A program made the translations under genes and the position numbers. From Xanthostigma xanthostigma (lineage: Eukaryota > Arthropoda > Insecta > Raphidioptera > Raphidiidae), in the NCBI GenBank assembly GCA_963575645.1, contig OY754469.1, positions 44,970,753 through 45,034,752 of the forward strand: 64,000 nt of DNA, in the 5' to 3' direction. Below are positions 1-10,047 of this stretch, piece after piece. The number at the start of each line of letters is the position of its first letter. Positions within the stretch are counted from its first letter, which is position 1. Under the pieces are notes generated by a model. The model was not told the origin of the DNA. It did not search any database and worked only from the letters and a program-made list of their open reading frames with translations.

Positions 1-461
1 TAACTGGACGCTTGAAAATACTCAAACGGCTATGTTCGTTTAGCACATAGCGGTAAAACTGTTGAACTGTCTGAGAACAGCTTTAGTGCATTTCAGTTTG
101 AAAACTGGAACTGAATGGCACTTAAATGGGGTCATTTAAAATTGCATATAATATGTAGTAGTTAAACTTATGAAAGAAAATATAATCATACAAAATAAAT
201 CAACTTACGTTAACAATAAACACACAAAAGCAACGTATAATAATTATTCATAAGTTTTAATTAGACTGTTTATCCCGCATTTAAACTTATATTTTCACAT
301 TAAAACTACTTATATTTATGTTAATGATGCAACAGCTCGTCATATGACAGGGCTTACGGAAAACAAAATATCATATTTATTCGAAATAGGTCTTTTTTCC
401 ATTTTCAAAATATTCTAAGAGATGTAAAACCAACCATTGAACCCTTTGAATTTATAACAAA
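1..461. other. Gene-free AT-rich stretch
   Basis: I see no supported gene, RNA or repeat boundary here. The stretch is AT-rich, with short A and T runs and no long reading frame. Confidence 0.5.
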
Positions 462-1510
462 ATAAAATAAGACACCTTGATATTATGGTATGATAAAATT
501 ACACGGGATACAAGGCTAAATATAAAAACAATTTTAATGAGCCTTTTTCCTGAGAATAGTGCAGCGAAAGTGTCACGAGAGGCAGCACTAGTAGTAGGGA
601 CAAACATAAAATATTTACATGCCAACCAATGTTATTTACGTGATATTATTTTATTATTTAAAAAATTTTGAACTGATAAACTTATCACTGAGAGTCATCA
701 TTTACATATGTTATCGAAATTATTTTTAAAATTAATTAAAAAATGAATAGTAAATTTTTGACAGTTTATTACCATTGATTAGAATGAGATATAACCTCAA
801 TCTTTTATTAAATTATATTCATTTATTATATTTAATTAAATTTATTTTATTACCATATATTTTTGATTCATATTTCATTTGGAAATAAATCTGAAATTCA
901 TAATTATTTTCAATTTCTCTTATTACAGTCTGCATACTAACCTGTCTATTAATTCATTTTTTTTCCAGATACTTTTAAATTACGACACGCAAGCCAACGT
1001 TTTAATGTTACTACATTGTTATCTTTTACAGTTGCAAATTTTAGTTTTGCTCCAGGAACATCATCTTCTGTTAAAATTTTTTTTCAAGTACACTTTAATG
1101 TGTGTTTATATGGGGATTTGACAGTGTTTGTCCCTACCGAACTACTAGCGCTACTAGTGAGTGATTTTTCGTACTTCATGAAAAAGGCTCATTCACTAGA
1201 ACATCATTTAATCGTCAACGTTTCAGCAGAAATTCATGTTTTCTTCAGGACCTTAAAAATGTCTAGTAAAAAGTCATAAAATTAAAAACATAAAATAATT
1301 TAAAAACATTATTATCAAACATTTAAAACTTTTATAAAAACTAAACTTCACAAATAATAAAAACTTTAAAAGATCTATTTTAAAAAATTTAAAAATATAT
1401 CCATTCTTTCTAAAAAATTTTGAGATTTTGTTCTAGTGAATTAAAATTGTTTTTATATTTAGCCTTGTATACCGTATAATTTTATCATATTTGAATTTAT
1501 AAGATGTGAT
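462..1510. repeat. Penelope-like hairpin repeat, family with GGGATACAAGG arms, split by an AT-rich insert
   Basis: The left arm (about 462-549) and right part (about 1180-1500) carry the same sequence in opposite orientation: GGGATACAAGGCTAAATATA at 504-523 and its complement around 1460-1485. AATGAGCCTTTTTC (536-549) is complementary to 1180-1193. Between them, on the minus strand at 1221-1248, is CTGAAGA followed by a weak stem and GAAA. The same family is better preserved at 43015-43200. About 630 bp of AT-rich sequence lies between the two parts. The Penelope-like assignment is an inference from structure, not from a reverse transcriptase. Confidence 0.5.
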
Positions 1511-1541
1511 TTTTTTTAATTCATTATATCTTTATTTAACA

Positions 1542-1776
1542 CCAGTGGCCCGGTCCGGCTTCGCCCGAATTTGTAGATTGCCACCGTTTTTTCGTCGACT
1601 TACGTTAAAAAACTGGTCTTCACGAAAAACGATTTTATTTTAACGCAGTAATATATAGCCTATATATCCATCCTGAAGATCTATTCTAAATATTGGTGGA
1701 AAAAATTATAAATCGGATGAGTGGTTTACCCGAACACACAAAGTTTGCACTCTCTCTTTATAATACTTAGTATAGA
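1542..1776 (-). mobile_element. Short non-autonomous Helitron-like element (234-bp family)
   Basis: Read on the minus strand it begins TCTATACTAAG and ends with a small hairpin followed by CTGG; the host bases are A and T on the two sides, as expected for Helitron insertion. It matches the better copy at 61129-61362, including CCCGGTCCGGCTTCG near the 3' terminus. The terminal CTGG replaces the usual CTAG. It has no coding capacity. Confidence 0.65.
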
Positions 1777-2737
1777 TATAATATGCAACATTGCAAGCAT
1801 ATCACTGCAAAAATCTAAATATCTTCGGTAGAAGTTTTCTGTATAAATAAAACTGTAGTCTCTCAAAAAAATTGATTCTTTGAAAAATTCCAAGAACTTT
1901 TTGTCTCTTGCGATTTTTCAAAAAAATCTACGATTCGGCAGTAAAAAAAATCATAAAAATTTGGAAATTCAAATTTTGGACCGTGGATATCCCGGAAAAT
2001 ACGGGATTTAGAGAAAAATGTTTGGAACAAAAGTTTCATGTTTTTTCACAATCAATCGAATGCTGATGTAAAAAATGAGTTACCACTAAAAAAAAAATGT
2101 TGACGCTGAATGACCTTGAACCGTCGACCCAAGGTCAAAAGTGATCCTTCGAACCAATCAACTTTGTCCTGAACCATTTTTCGATTTTATCCCACCCTGA
2201 AAAGATAATGACTCGCCTATATATATACATTATACGTAGATATAGTTAGTCAAAGTTAAATTAAAGGTGTTGGTAAAGAGCTATTCAGATTGTTTGGAAT
2301 AACAAATGTTTGGCGTGGAACGGTTAAGCGAGACTCTTGATCTTTCATAACACCTGTGGCAAGTATGAATGCAAAGTCATTTGCAACAGCTGTATATACA
2401 TATTCTCATAAATTCTCCACTTTCGGTGGGATATGTTTATCTATCTGCACGCTACCTTTTTCCCTTCCCCACGCTACCACCGCTACCGCCGCACCTATAT
2501 AGGTATGTATCCATCCCAACAATTCACGTAAAGCCAAAGGCTAGGTATTTCCATAAGACGCGAAACTCGAACAACGAAACTGATATTCAACTGAGATTGA
2601 TGATCCAATCTAATTAAAGAGGTAGTCGTTGATTCTCGGAAACATTCGGGTCGACACGTAATCTGACACATATTTTCATTAAATAGCACCAACGATCTCA
2701 ATTCGACTACTAAAGATATAATACAACAAAAAAATAA
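1777..2737. other. Gene-free stretch, no recognised repeat
   Basis: I see A-rich text with short frames only. The frames at 2369-2701 overlap on opposite strands and show no family motif, so I do not call them genes. Confidence 0.4.
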
Positions 2738-3332
2738 TTTAATTTTTTACGTGATGAAAACATAACCCTACCAAAAATATTAATGTTAATACAAAGAACA
2801 AGTGGGTTTGCCGGCTTTGTCAAAAAAAGAAGAAGTAAGATCTAAGAAGGCGCCAAGTTTTCACTTGGCAAGTTTACATACACGAGTCATTTATCTATAC
2901 TAATATATAAAGATGAAGTGTTTATTTGTTTGGTTGAACGCGCTAATCTCAGGAACTACTGGTTCGAATTGAAAAAATGTTTTTTTTGTTGGATAGCCCA
3001 TTTATCAAGAAAGACTATAGGCTATATATAATATCACGCTATGACCAATAGGAGGGGAGGATCAATGACAAATGTAACTCAAAATTTGTCCGTCCGACAA
3101 AAACTTTTGAACGGTAACTCCGATCATCATGAAATTTTGACACAGCATTCATCTCGATAAATTAAGTTGAATGTGCGTACTCATTGTCCCTCCCCCATTC
3201 GTTCTTTTGCACCGCTAGTTTGTAATATAAAACATAAAAACTTGCCAAGTAAAAACTTGGCACTTTCCTTAGGTCTCACTTTTCAAATTAATGTTTTTGG
3301 TGGGATTTCAATACGTTTTGTAAAGTTAAATT
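2738..3332. mobile_element. Foldback (long inverted repeat) element interrupted by a Helitron
   Basis: The two flanks of the Helitron at 2894-3218 are imperfectly complementary. ACCCTACCAAAAATATTAAT on the left pairs with ATTAATGTTTTTGGTGGGAT on the right, and the inner GCCAAGTTTTCACTTGGC pairs with GCCAAGTAAAAACTTGGC. Removing the Helitron leaves a foldback of roughly 270 bp. The ends are approximate and I found no clear target duplication. Confidence 0.55.
2894..3218 (+). mobile_element. Internally deleted Helitron-like element nested in foldback DNA
   Basis: It begins TCTATACTAATATATAAAG after a host A and ends CTAG before a host T, the standard Helitron insertion signature. The 5' third (GTTTGGTTGAACGCGCTAAT) and 3' third (ACTTTTGAACGGTAACTC) match the composite copies at 5892, 24251 and 48698. 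The tRNA-like middle module of those copies is absent. Confidence 0.7.
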
Positions 3333-4946
3333 CTTACTTATTCTAATAGTCTTGATAAATAATATAATAAATTTCATTATATCACGCATCATGCACTGAC
3401 TGGACACGAGTAGTCTTTGGACGATCTGTTGATGCATTCGAGTCGTTGTTCCCAGCATAGGCTAAACGTTTGTGAATTTATGAGTCAGTCAGTCAGTCAA
3501 CGAATGCCCAAAATTGTGATTTTTGACTACTATTCCACTTAGTTATAGGGAAAAAAATCACTTCTGTAACTTCGAGATAGAGGAGAATCGAAAAGGACTC
3601 GAAATGGTTCATCAGAGAACTTGGCCAGGGCAATCCGTTCGCTCTAATTTATTGGATACATACTTTGGATTACATATTGATGATGTTTACAATGTAAATC
3701 TACTGTTAACATTTAAAAGTAGAATTCTCCATTTAGGTATATACTTTTATCGTGAACGTCCGTGCTGAAATTTATATGGAAATCTCGTGTCACGATGTTC
3801 GTCCGCGCTAATGTTCGAAACTACTGAACTGATTTTAATGAAATTTTGTAAATGTGTCTTCCTCGGTCCAACTTAGACTGTAGGATAGTTTTTTAAATAT
3901 CTTGTAAAAAATTACGACGTTTTTTGAAAAAAAAAAACTATTTTAGTAGCATGTAGTGACATCTGATAGAATTTGCTCAAAGCTATTAGTTCAGAAGCAA
4001 ACAAAAAAAAGTAGCGACATCTGATAATATAATTTTTTTTTTGCTTTTAGTTTGTTTCAAGCAATAATTACATAGCTACCAAATATAAACAATTCCTTAT
4101 TGTAATTGGTCGCGAGGTAATCATGTAAAATTAGGTTTTAATCCAACCGTTCTACAAACGGAATTTTCAATGCGACTTGCTGTTAACGGATTCTTGCGAG
4201 AACGGTTGAGCCAAGTTTCCGCCGGTATATATACACATATTGACTTAAATTATACAGAGGGAACATGGAGTCGATCATAACACAACACTGTATGACTTGG
4301 CTCTGTGAGGAGCATACATAATGTCGGAATAGGGGTGTGCGTAGTAGCAATGTAATATTCACATTCGCCTTCGGGAATAGTCGTTTATTTTTTGACATCC
4401 GCTTTCGCAAAATTCATTCGAATATTAATATAAAAATTCCAGCCAATTAGGCTTTTGAAAAAAAAATAATTATCGATTTTTTTATTGTATTTTAAAACTT
4501 TATTATAAATAATATTGATAATCGATGCAAAAAACTTTCAAAAAACTTTTTTTAAATTAATTATAAGCAATTTAAAATTGATAAAATATTAAAAAAAATC
4601 ACGTGACTGCAAACGCACTAAAATTGTTTTTGACACTTGTGACGTCATAATGGTAAAATGTATATATGCAGTATACTATCAATGGCTTCTACTGTCATGT
4701 GTATTGACTAAAACATTATGACGTCACATTATGTTCGGGAAATGTCGGCGCGCTCTCGGAACTGGGTACAAAAATTTATTTTGAATTATAACGAAAATAA
4801 AAAAAAGAAAAATAGATTTGTTATAAAACTTATATACGATCTTTCCATTTATGACAAAAAAAAATTTCATTCTAAAGCCCAATTGGGCGACGGGACCATT
4901 CCAACTTCAAAAATGTTGACATTTGATTATAATAAAGAAAATACAA
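3333..4946. other. Gene-free stretch with a Helitron-type internal module and a TGACGTCA hairpin
   Basis: At 3950-4035 the sequence contains AATTTGCTCAAAGCTATTAG, GTTCAGAAGCAAAC and GACATCTGAT, which recur on the opposite strand at about 25350-25480. At about 4637-4733 TGTGACGTCATAATG and CATTATGACGTCACA form an inverted repeat around some 65 bp. The rest is unrecognised. Confidence 0.4.
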
Positions 4947-4984
4947 TTTCTGATATCGCGTGAGGTGACGCGGGTAATGGCTAG
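4947..4984 (+). mobile_element. Helitron-like 3' terminus
   Basis: GTGACGCGGGTAATGGCTAG followed by T resembles the 3' ends at 39190-39228 and 56455-56482, where a GC-rich segment precedes CTAG. The matching 5' end could not be placed, so only the terminus is called. Confidence 0.4.
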
Positions 4985-5025
4985 TATTCAATATGATATT
5001 AACTATTCGTAGCCATGGTTACCTA

Positions 5026-5335
5026 CATAGTATGTTCCACGTCATGTAAAAATTAATCAAAGCATGCCTAACTAGTTTATTTCTGACAAATCCATAAAAC
5101 AAAAGAGCGGCTGATTGTTTTTTATTTTCAAAATATTTCCGAAACTATAAAGTTTAGAAAAAAATTTTTTAACAAAACTTTCTTGAAAAAATAAATAGAA
5201 TAATAAGCCGTTATGAAAAGTATACCATTATTATATAAAAAATATCGTTTTAGCATATATCTCTTCTGCGCATGCGCCGATTTTCCCCAAAAACAATAGG
5301 GCTCTTCATATTTGCATACCAAACATCTTTCCAAA
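5026..5335 (+). repeat. Interspersed repeat shared with 19440-19755
   Basis: Both copies share CACGTCATGTAAAAATTAA, TTCAAAATATTTCCGAAACT and ATAGGGCTCTTCATATT in the same order and orientation with scattered differences. I do not recognise the family and see no coding motif. Confidence 0.6.
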
Positions 5336-5890
5336 ATTTGGTTTCAATCCGCTCATCCGTTTGACCTGTATCGTGTTCACAGACAAACAGACTAGAGACG
5401 CACAGAGTTTTTCCAATTTTGGATTCGGGGGACCTCAAAACGGAAAGATATTGTAAAATTTTTGAAAAGTGAACTAGTACCATTCCCCACTAGTGGGTTG
5501 GAATGGTAAAACAACTTTGATTTCAACTGCTGATACATTATTTTTATATCTCAACCCATCCCTAATATATATGCAAAATATGCGGTAAACATATATCTGC
5601 ATAAAACTAAACAATAAGCAAGGAAAATATGTGTGTTATTTATTTTCTCTCATATGTTACATATTTGTTGATGGAAATTTTCATTTGAGGTTCACGAAAA
5701 AAGATACGAAAAATATTCTATAAGTAATTTTCTTGTCAACGAGAATTTTCCAAGCCAAATTTGTTGTTTTTTTATCGTTTTCATTCAGTAGTGTTTTATA
5801 AATATATATCCTCTACATCAGAGGAAAACTTATTTTTAACAAATTAATAGATGGTGATATAGAAATTAAATATTTTTTGTGACGTAATAA
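5336..5890. other. Gene-free stretch
   Basis: I see no supported feature. GGTTTCAATCCGCTCATCCG near 5340 followed by repeated A-rich text suggests old interspersed repeat, but I found no second copy in this window. Confidence 0.3.
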
Positions 5891-6176
5891 ACTAGCGGTC
5901 CCGTCCGGTTTCACCCGGGTGTAAAAGAACGAATGGGGAAGGGAGGAACATGAGTAGGTACACACATTTATCTTAGTTTACCGAGATGAATGTTGTGTCC
6001 AAATTTCATGATGATAGAGTTACCGTTCAAAAGTTTTTGTCGATAAAAAGCAGTATTTATACTATTTTTAACTAATATTTTTATTTTAATTAATTAAATA
6101 AAATTAGAATAAATTTAAATGTAAGCCTTAGAAGAAAGCAATGTAGAAAATAAAAAAAAGTAAATAAAAATGCATT

Positions 6177-6248
6177 CGCCCAACGTAGGGCTCGAACCCA
6201 CGACCCTGATATTGACAGTCGTGTGCTCTACCGATTGAGCTAGCCGGC
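6177..6248 (-). repeat. tRNA-Lys(CUU)-derived module in a Helitron
   Basis: On the minus strand it reads GCCGGCTAGCTCAATCGGTA, an A-box-like start, and later GTGGGTTCGAGCCCTACG, a B-box/T-arm. It resembles animal tRNA-Lys(CUU), but the anticodon arm is altered and the surrounding sequence is repetitive. I treat it as tRNA-derived repeat sequence, not a working tRNA gene. A residual RNA polymerase III promoter is possible. Confidence 0.7.
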
Positions 6249-6283
6249 ATTGTATTCTGACAACGCTAATATGAGTATATTTA

Positions 6284-6529
6284 ACAAAAATATTAGGAGC
6301 ACTGTGGTTTGAATCTAATAAAAAATAGAGAATAGTTACTTCTTACCACAACAAGTTTATTAGTGGATGTACATTTCGAGAGCTATGCTCTCATCTTCAG
6401 CAATACACTAAACTAAGTTCATATAGTTTCATATAGTTTAGTGTATTGCTGAAGATGAGAGCATAGCTCTCGAAATGTACATCCACTAATAAACTTGTTG
6501 TGGTAAGAAGTAACTATTCTCTATTTTTT
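6284..6529. mobile_element. Hairpin retroelement with 13-bp target-site duplication and paired hammerhead-like motifs
   Basis: Arms at 6319-6415 and 6434-6530 appear perfectly complementary (97 bp, the outermost base falling in the duplicated site) around an 18-bp loop, with about 35 extra bases at the left. ATGAGTATATTTA occurs at both 6271-6283 and 6530-6542, while the related Helitron at 24251 has one copy of this region, so it is a target-site duplication. Each arm has CTGAAGA, one T, the stem GAGAGC/GCTCTC and GAAA (minus 6374-6400; plus 6449-6475). No protein is encoded. Related single arms lie at 7700-7830 and 43640-43745. Penelope-like origin is inferred. Confidence 0.75.
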
Positions 6530-6758
6530 ATGAGTATATTTAGTTAGTGCATTTCACCTGAATAGAAGCTTATTTTTGAGATAAATTTTTTAACATTTTT
6601 CATTAATGCTCCGTTCCTAATGGTCGTAGCCTGATTTTATATAGCCTATAGCCTTCCTCGATAAATGGGCTATCCAACAAAATTTTTTTTTTCAATTTGA
6701 ACCAGTAGTTCCTGAGATTAGCGCGTTCAAACAAACAAACAAACTCTTCAGCTTTATA

Positions 6759-7137
6759 AGATAAGATAAGATAAGATAAGATAGCATTTATTGTCAGTAG
6801 AGATACAAATGATCTATGTGACACGTCAAAAAATTTTGGAAAACAAAAATATTATTTAAAATAATCTATGAATTCATTTACATTATAAAATGCATTTTCC
6901 AGTAAAAAATCCTTTATCTTTTTCTTGAAAACCTTTAATTCATTAATTTTAAAACTCACAGGTAGTTTATTATAAAGAGCTGCTGCGAAAATCAGTGGGC
7001 AAAACTTGAAAATATCAATACTTGCCATAGGTAATTTTATGTAATTTTTAAGACGAGTATCATGATCATGACCATCCTCTGCTAAAGAATAATTGGATTT
7101 GTTATGGTGTGCATAAATTAACGCATGGAAAATTATA
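6759..7137 (-). pseudogene. 5'-truncated non-LTR retrotransposon: C-terminal end of ORF2 and 3' tail
   Basis: The minus strand encodes a reading frame of roughly 85 residues ending near 6853 that contains DTRLKNYIKLP, then AALYNKLP and FLLENAFYNVNEFIDY. This order is typical of the C-terminal region after the reverse transcriptase of jockey/CR1-type LINEs. The frame is followed by an untranslated tail with AATAAATGC and a short TTATC repeat at the insertion edge (6759-6785), a usual LINE 3' end. The same protein region occurs at 38423-38986 in a different subfamily. It lies inside the Helitron at 5892-7161 and so is younger. It lacks the catalytic domains. Confidence 0.7.
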
Positions 7138-7161
7138 TTATATATTATATATTAGTATAGA

Positions 7162-7699
7162 TTATTTTTGGATATGTTCAAGCCCACCTGCCCCCCCCCC
7201 CCCCCTCTTGCTACGTCCATGGAATATCCTACGCCCTAGTAGTGATGACTAACAAACACAATAGTAATTGAGTTCGGTGAAAACGAGCCTTAGAACCTTA
7301 CAATGTTATAATAATGACAATCTAACGTTTTTTTCTCCGAATGAGTAACTTTATTGTCTATTTATTTATGACTATATTTTGTTTAATTAACTTCAAGCAG
7401 TACGTTTTAGCAGAGCACTCTTAATTAAAACATGTAAATGTTCTCTGTATTATTTTTATACAACGGGCAAATATACTTGTTTTTGTCTTTCATATTTAAT
7501 AACGAATAAAACATCCTGTTTCCGCCATAACAGACGCCACCCACGCCTGAATAATCTAATTAAATAATGACTTAAAATATAAAAAATAAAATTTATATAT
7601 TTCATTTGCAGCTTCATTCTACGCATATACATTAATCTTTAATTTGACACAAGTAAATATTTATTATTATTAACGTCGAAATAATCAGTAAATAGAGTA
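7162..7699. other. Gene-free stretch with poly-C run
   Basis: A run of about 16 C bases lies at 7190-7205. I see no gene or classified repeat in the rest. Confidence 0.4.
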
Positions 7700-7830
7700 A
7701 CAATATTAAGAGCACTGTGGTTGAAACAAAAATAAAAAATATAGAATAGTTACTTCTTACCACAACAATTTTATTAGTGGATGTACATTTCGGGAGCTAT
7801 GCTCTCATCTTCAGCAAACACTAAACTAAA
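7700..7830 (-). repeat. Single arm of the hairpin retroelement family at 6284
   Basis: AATATTA, GAGCACTGTGGTT, TAGTTACTTCTTACCACAAC and GGATGTACATTTC match the left half of the element at 6284-6529. The minus strand has CTGAAGA, a T, GAGAGC/GCTCCC and GAAA (7788-7814). The second arm is missing. Confidence 0.65.
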
Positions 7831-8109
7831 ATTACAAAACAAACATCTTAACTTAATATAAAAAACACAGGTATAAAACAAAATTAAATCTAGACTGCCG
7901 CATATTTTTGATTGGTTTTTGAATAGAATATCTTGCAACTAAAATACTTTACAAAAAAAAATGTTAACGCACAAAGTTCTATTAAACCCAAAATTCTAAA
8001 ACGGAGTTACAAGTTTTGAAATAAAGAAAACAGTATCATATTCACCCCCCTTCCCACACCCCCAATGTCGAAGTGTTGCATTAAAAGTTTCTCTTCTAAA
8101 AATAAAGAA
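7831..8109. other. Gene-free stretch
   Basis: I see no supported feature; CACCCCCCTTCCCACACCCC near 8042 is a simple C-rich patch. Confidence 0.3.
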
Positions 8110-8475
8110 AACTCTTATTAGTGTATTTGCCATAAGGCACTTACAGTATTGGCGTCGGTCGGATGGTGGGACCTAGGGGTCGGACCAAAATTTCTCGACG
8201 TTTCATAGCATAACACTGGCACTATTTTTGGAAATGTTTTAACTCTCGACAGACTTAATCGATTTTAACGGGTCTACATGTTGGAATCCACCTCAGCACG
8301 AAGACTTTAAAAAGGGGCCAATCGGGTCACTTTTAGGGTGAATGAGAAAAATTTTGGGCCTAAAAATACCGAAAAAATTCTCGGAATCGTTTCAAATTTG
8401 AAATTTAACTCTTTAGTAATATTTAAAATGCGCGGCTAAAATTTTAATAAAGTCAGCCCGACAGGACCGGACTTA
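8110..8475 (+). repeat. Interspersed repeat, inverted copy at 26575-26790
   Basis: GCCATAAGGCACTTACA, TTGGCGTCGGTC, TCTCGACGTTTCATAGC, GAATCGTTTCAAATTTGAAA and GACAGGACCGGACTTA recur complementary and in reverse order at 26575-26790. The second copy lacks about 150 bp from the middle. There is no reading frame and the class is unknown. Confidence 0.6.
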
Positions 8476-9262
8476 CAAATTTATGAATTAAACGCGTTTA
8501 AAGTTTTGATTTCAGATGTCTTACAAAAAAAATAAAAATGTATATTTACACTAATCAGCTATGCCTGGTGCATATAGTAAACCTTCCGTTTCTTCAAAGG
8601 CATCGTTTTCTACTAATGTTTTACTCTACTCTGCGAGAGTATAAGAGTAACGTAATAACAATTGAGAGGTAAGAGCAGGTAAGAGTCTTACCGTCGTTGC
8701 AGCACTCGACTATATGCTATAGCTTTGTAAATATTTAATATTTCGGTCTAAAATTTTTACAGTATTTTCTCAATATATTATACTTGCGAAAAATGTAAAA
8801 GAAAAATTAATTCGATATTCCGAAACCCGAACACCAGACTACGTCCTTAAATATAGCAGCCAAATCTAGCGGCACACCGCAAAAACTATGAAAACAGAAC
8901 ATCCTGTACATCCGATTAAAAATGGTAAGTAGAGCGGAGATTCAAGCCTACTAAATTAGTAGATTCCAGAGTATATTTCCATGTTATGTAGTACCGCTGT
9001 ACCACATGCTGTACGCACTAGTCTGGAGTCCTAGACCCATGGTCGTACCTCGGGATTATAATTAAATACGCTAGGATTAGAATTCAGTTGACCTTAAGCG
9101 AATGAATGCTAATAATTCCACATACCTCTATAATATAGCCGTATGTTTTTAAACTATTCTATGCTATTAATTTTGTATTAAACTACCTATGTTAATTTTT
9201 GCAAAAAAACATTTCTTCAAAATGAAAGAAATATAAATGGAAATATATGCACAAGCAATCTA
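8476..9262. other. Gene-free stretch
   Basis: I see no gene. AGAGTATAAGAGTAACG and GTAAGAGCAGGTAAGAGTCT near 8635-8690 show weak internal repetition only. Confidence 0.3.
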
Positions 9263-10035
9263 AAGCCGGTAACGGACTGAGAGCGATAATATAATATATA
9301 TTTTATCTTACATATTACAAAAATATCGCTTGTGATTAAAAAGTACAAAACGCCGCGCATTGACGCTATAATATATATCTATATCCAAGCGGTATATTTC
9401 ATGAAAGTACAAATATGCTTTCCGAGCGATATTTTGCATTATATCTCACCTTCCTCTTGCGTCTTGTCGCCCGCAGATGTCCTGCTGCCGTCGGTCACTT
9501 TGTTGTCTATAGACTACATATGCTTTTTGGCAGCTTTTCTATTTCAAATCACCGATATACAAACCTTAAAGTAATTGCTAGTCGCTCTAAAGAACTAATG
9601 CTTTCCCGAAAATTTGTATTTTTATTCTTTATATCATCTTTAATTAAATCATGAAGTTCAAAAAATGTTTTTCTCTCCATTCGAAATTATTTGTAAATTT
9701 TTCGTCACTCAAGTCATTAAAAAGCGTATTTTCACCCCGTTCTTTTCTAAATTTAATATGCTCAGATATTCAAAATCTTGGTTTTTCATTTTGGACAGTA
9801 GCAATCATTAAAATATCATCACATGCGGCATTTGATTCATCCTCCGATGAGCTATCGATGGTATCCAGCAATAGCATTTTGAAAAAAAAATATGCACATA
9901 CACTAGGAAATAAAAAGTTTAAACTTGCAAAATATAAAAAATTAGTCCGCAGCACTCAACATATAATATTATATTATATCTCATTACAGAGCTATAATAT
10001 ATATTATATTATCGCTCTCAGTCCGTTACTGGCTT
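9263..10035 (-). mobile_element. PIF/Harbinger-like element, copy 1 (773 bp, oldest)
   Basis: Terminal inverted repeats begin AAGCCGGTAACGGACTGAGA on the left and are complementary on the right, continuing into an AT-rich GCGATAATATAATATAT. TAA can be read on both sides if the repeat is counted from AGCC. Compared with the 803-bp copies at 10048 and 21149 it lacks about 30 bp and has many substitutions. It carries a broken transposase N-terminus on the minus strand. Confidence 0.75.
9570..9885 (-). pseudogene. Harbinger-type transposase N-terminal remnant, copy 1
   Basis: The minus strand encodes a decayed version of the 113-codon segment described at 21304-21645. TIDSSSEDESNAACDDILM and ATVQNEKPRF are visible, followed by a stop codon and frame disruptions. 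Relative to the other two copies the SSSGG segment reads SSSED, so this copy may preserve an older state. No catalytic domain is present and it cannot encode transposase. Confidence 0.55.
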
Positions 10036-10047
10036 AAACTTACCTAT

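Larger units (their letters stand above)
5892..7161 (-). mobile_element. Composite non-autonomous Helitron with tRNA-like module, carrying two nested insertions
   Basis: On the minus strand it runs from TCTATACTAATATAT (7161 leftward) to CTAG at 5892-5895, with host T and A outside. The 3' end has the hairpin-capable CGGACGGGACCG directly before CTAG. In order it has a GTTTGAACGCGCTAATCTC block, a tRNA-like block (6177-6248), then an ACTTTTGAACGGTAACTC block. It is interrupted by a hairpin retroelement at 6284-6529 and a LINE tail at about 6759-7137. Removing both restores the layout of the copies at 24251-25257 and 48698-49408. It cannot encode Rep/helicase and would need a trans-acting partner. 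Confidence 0.72.
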
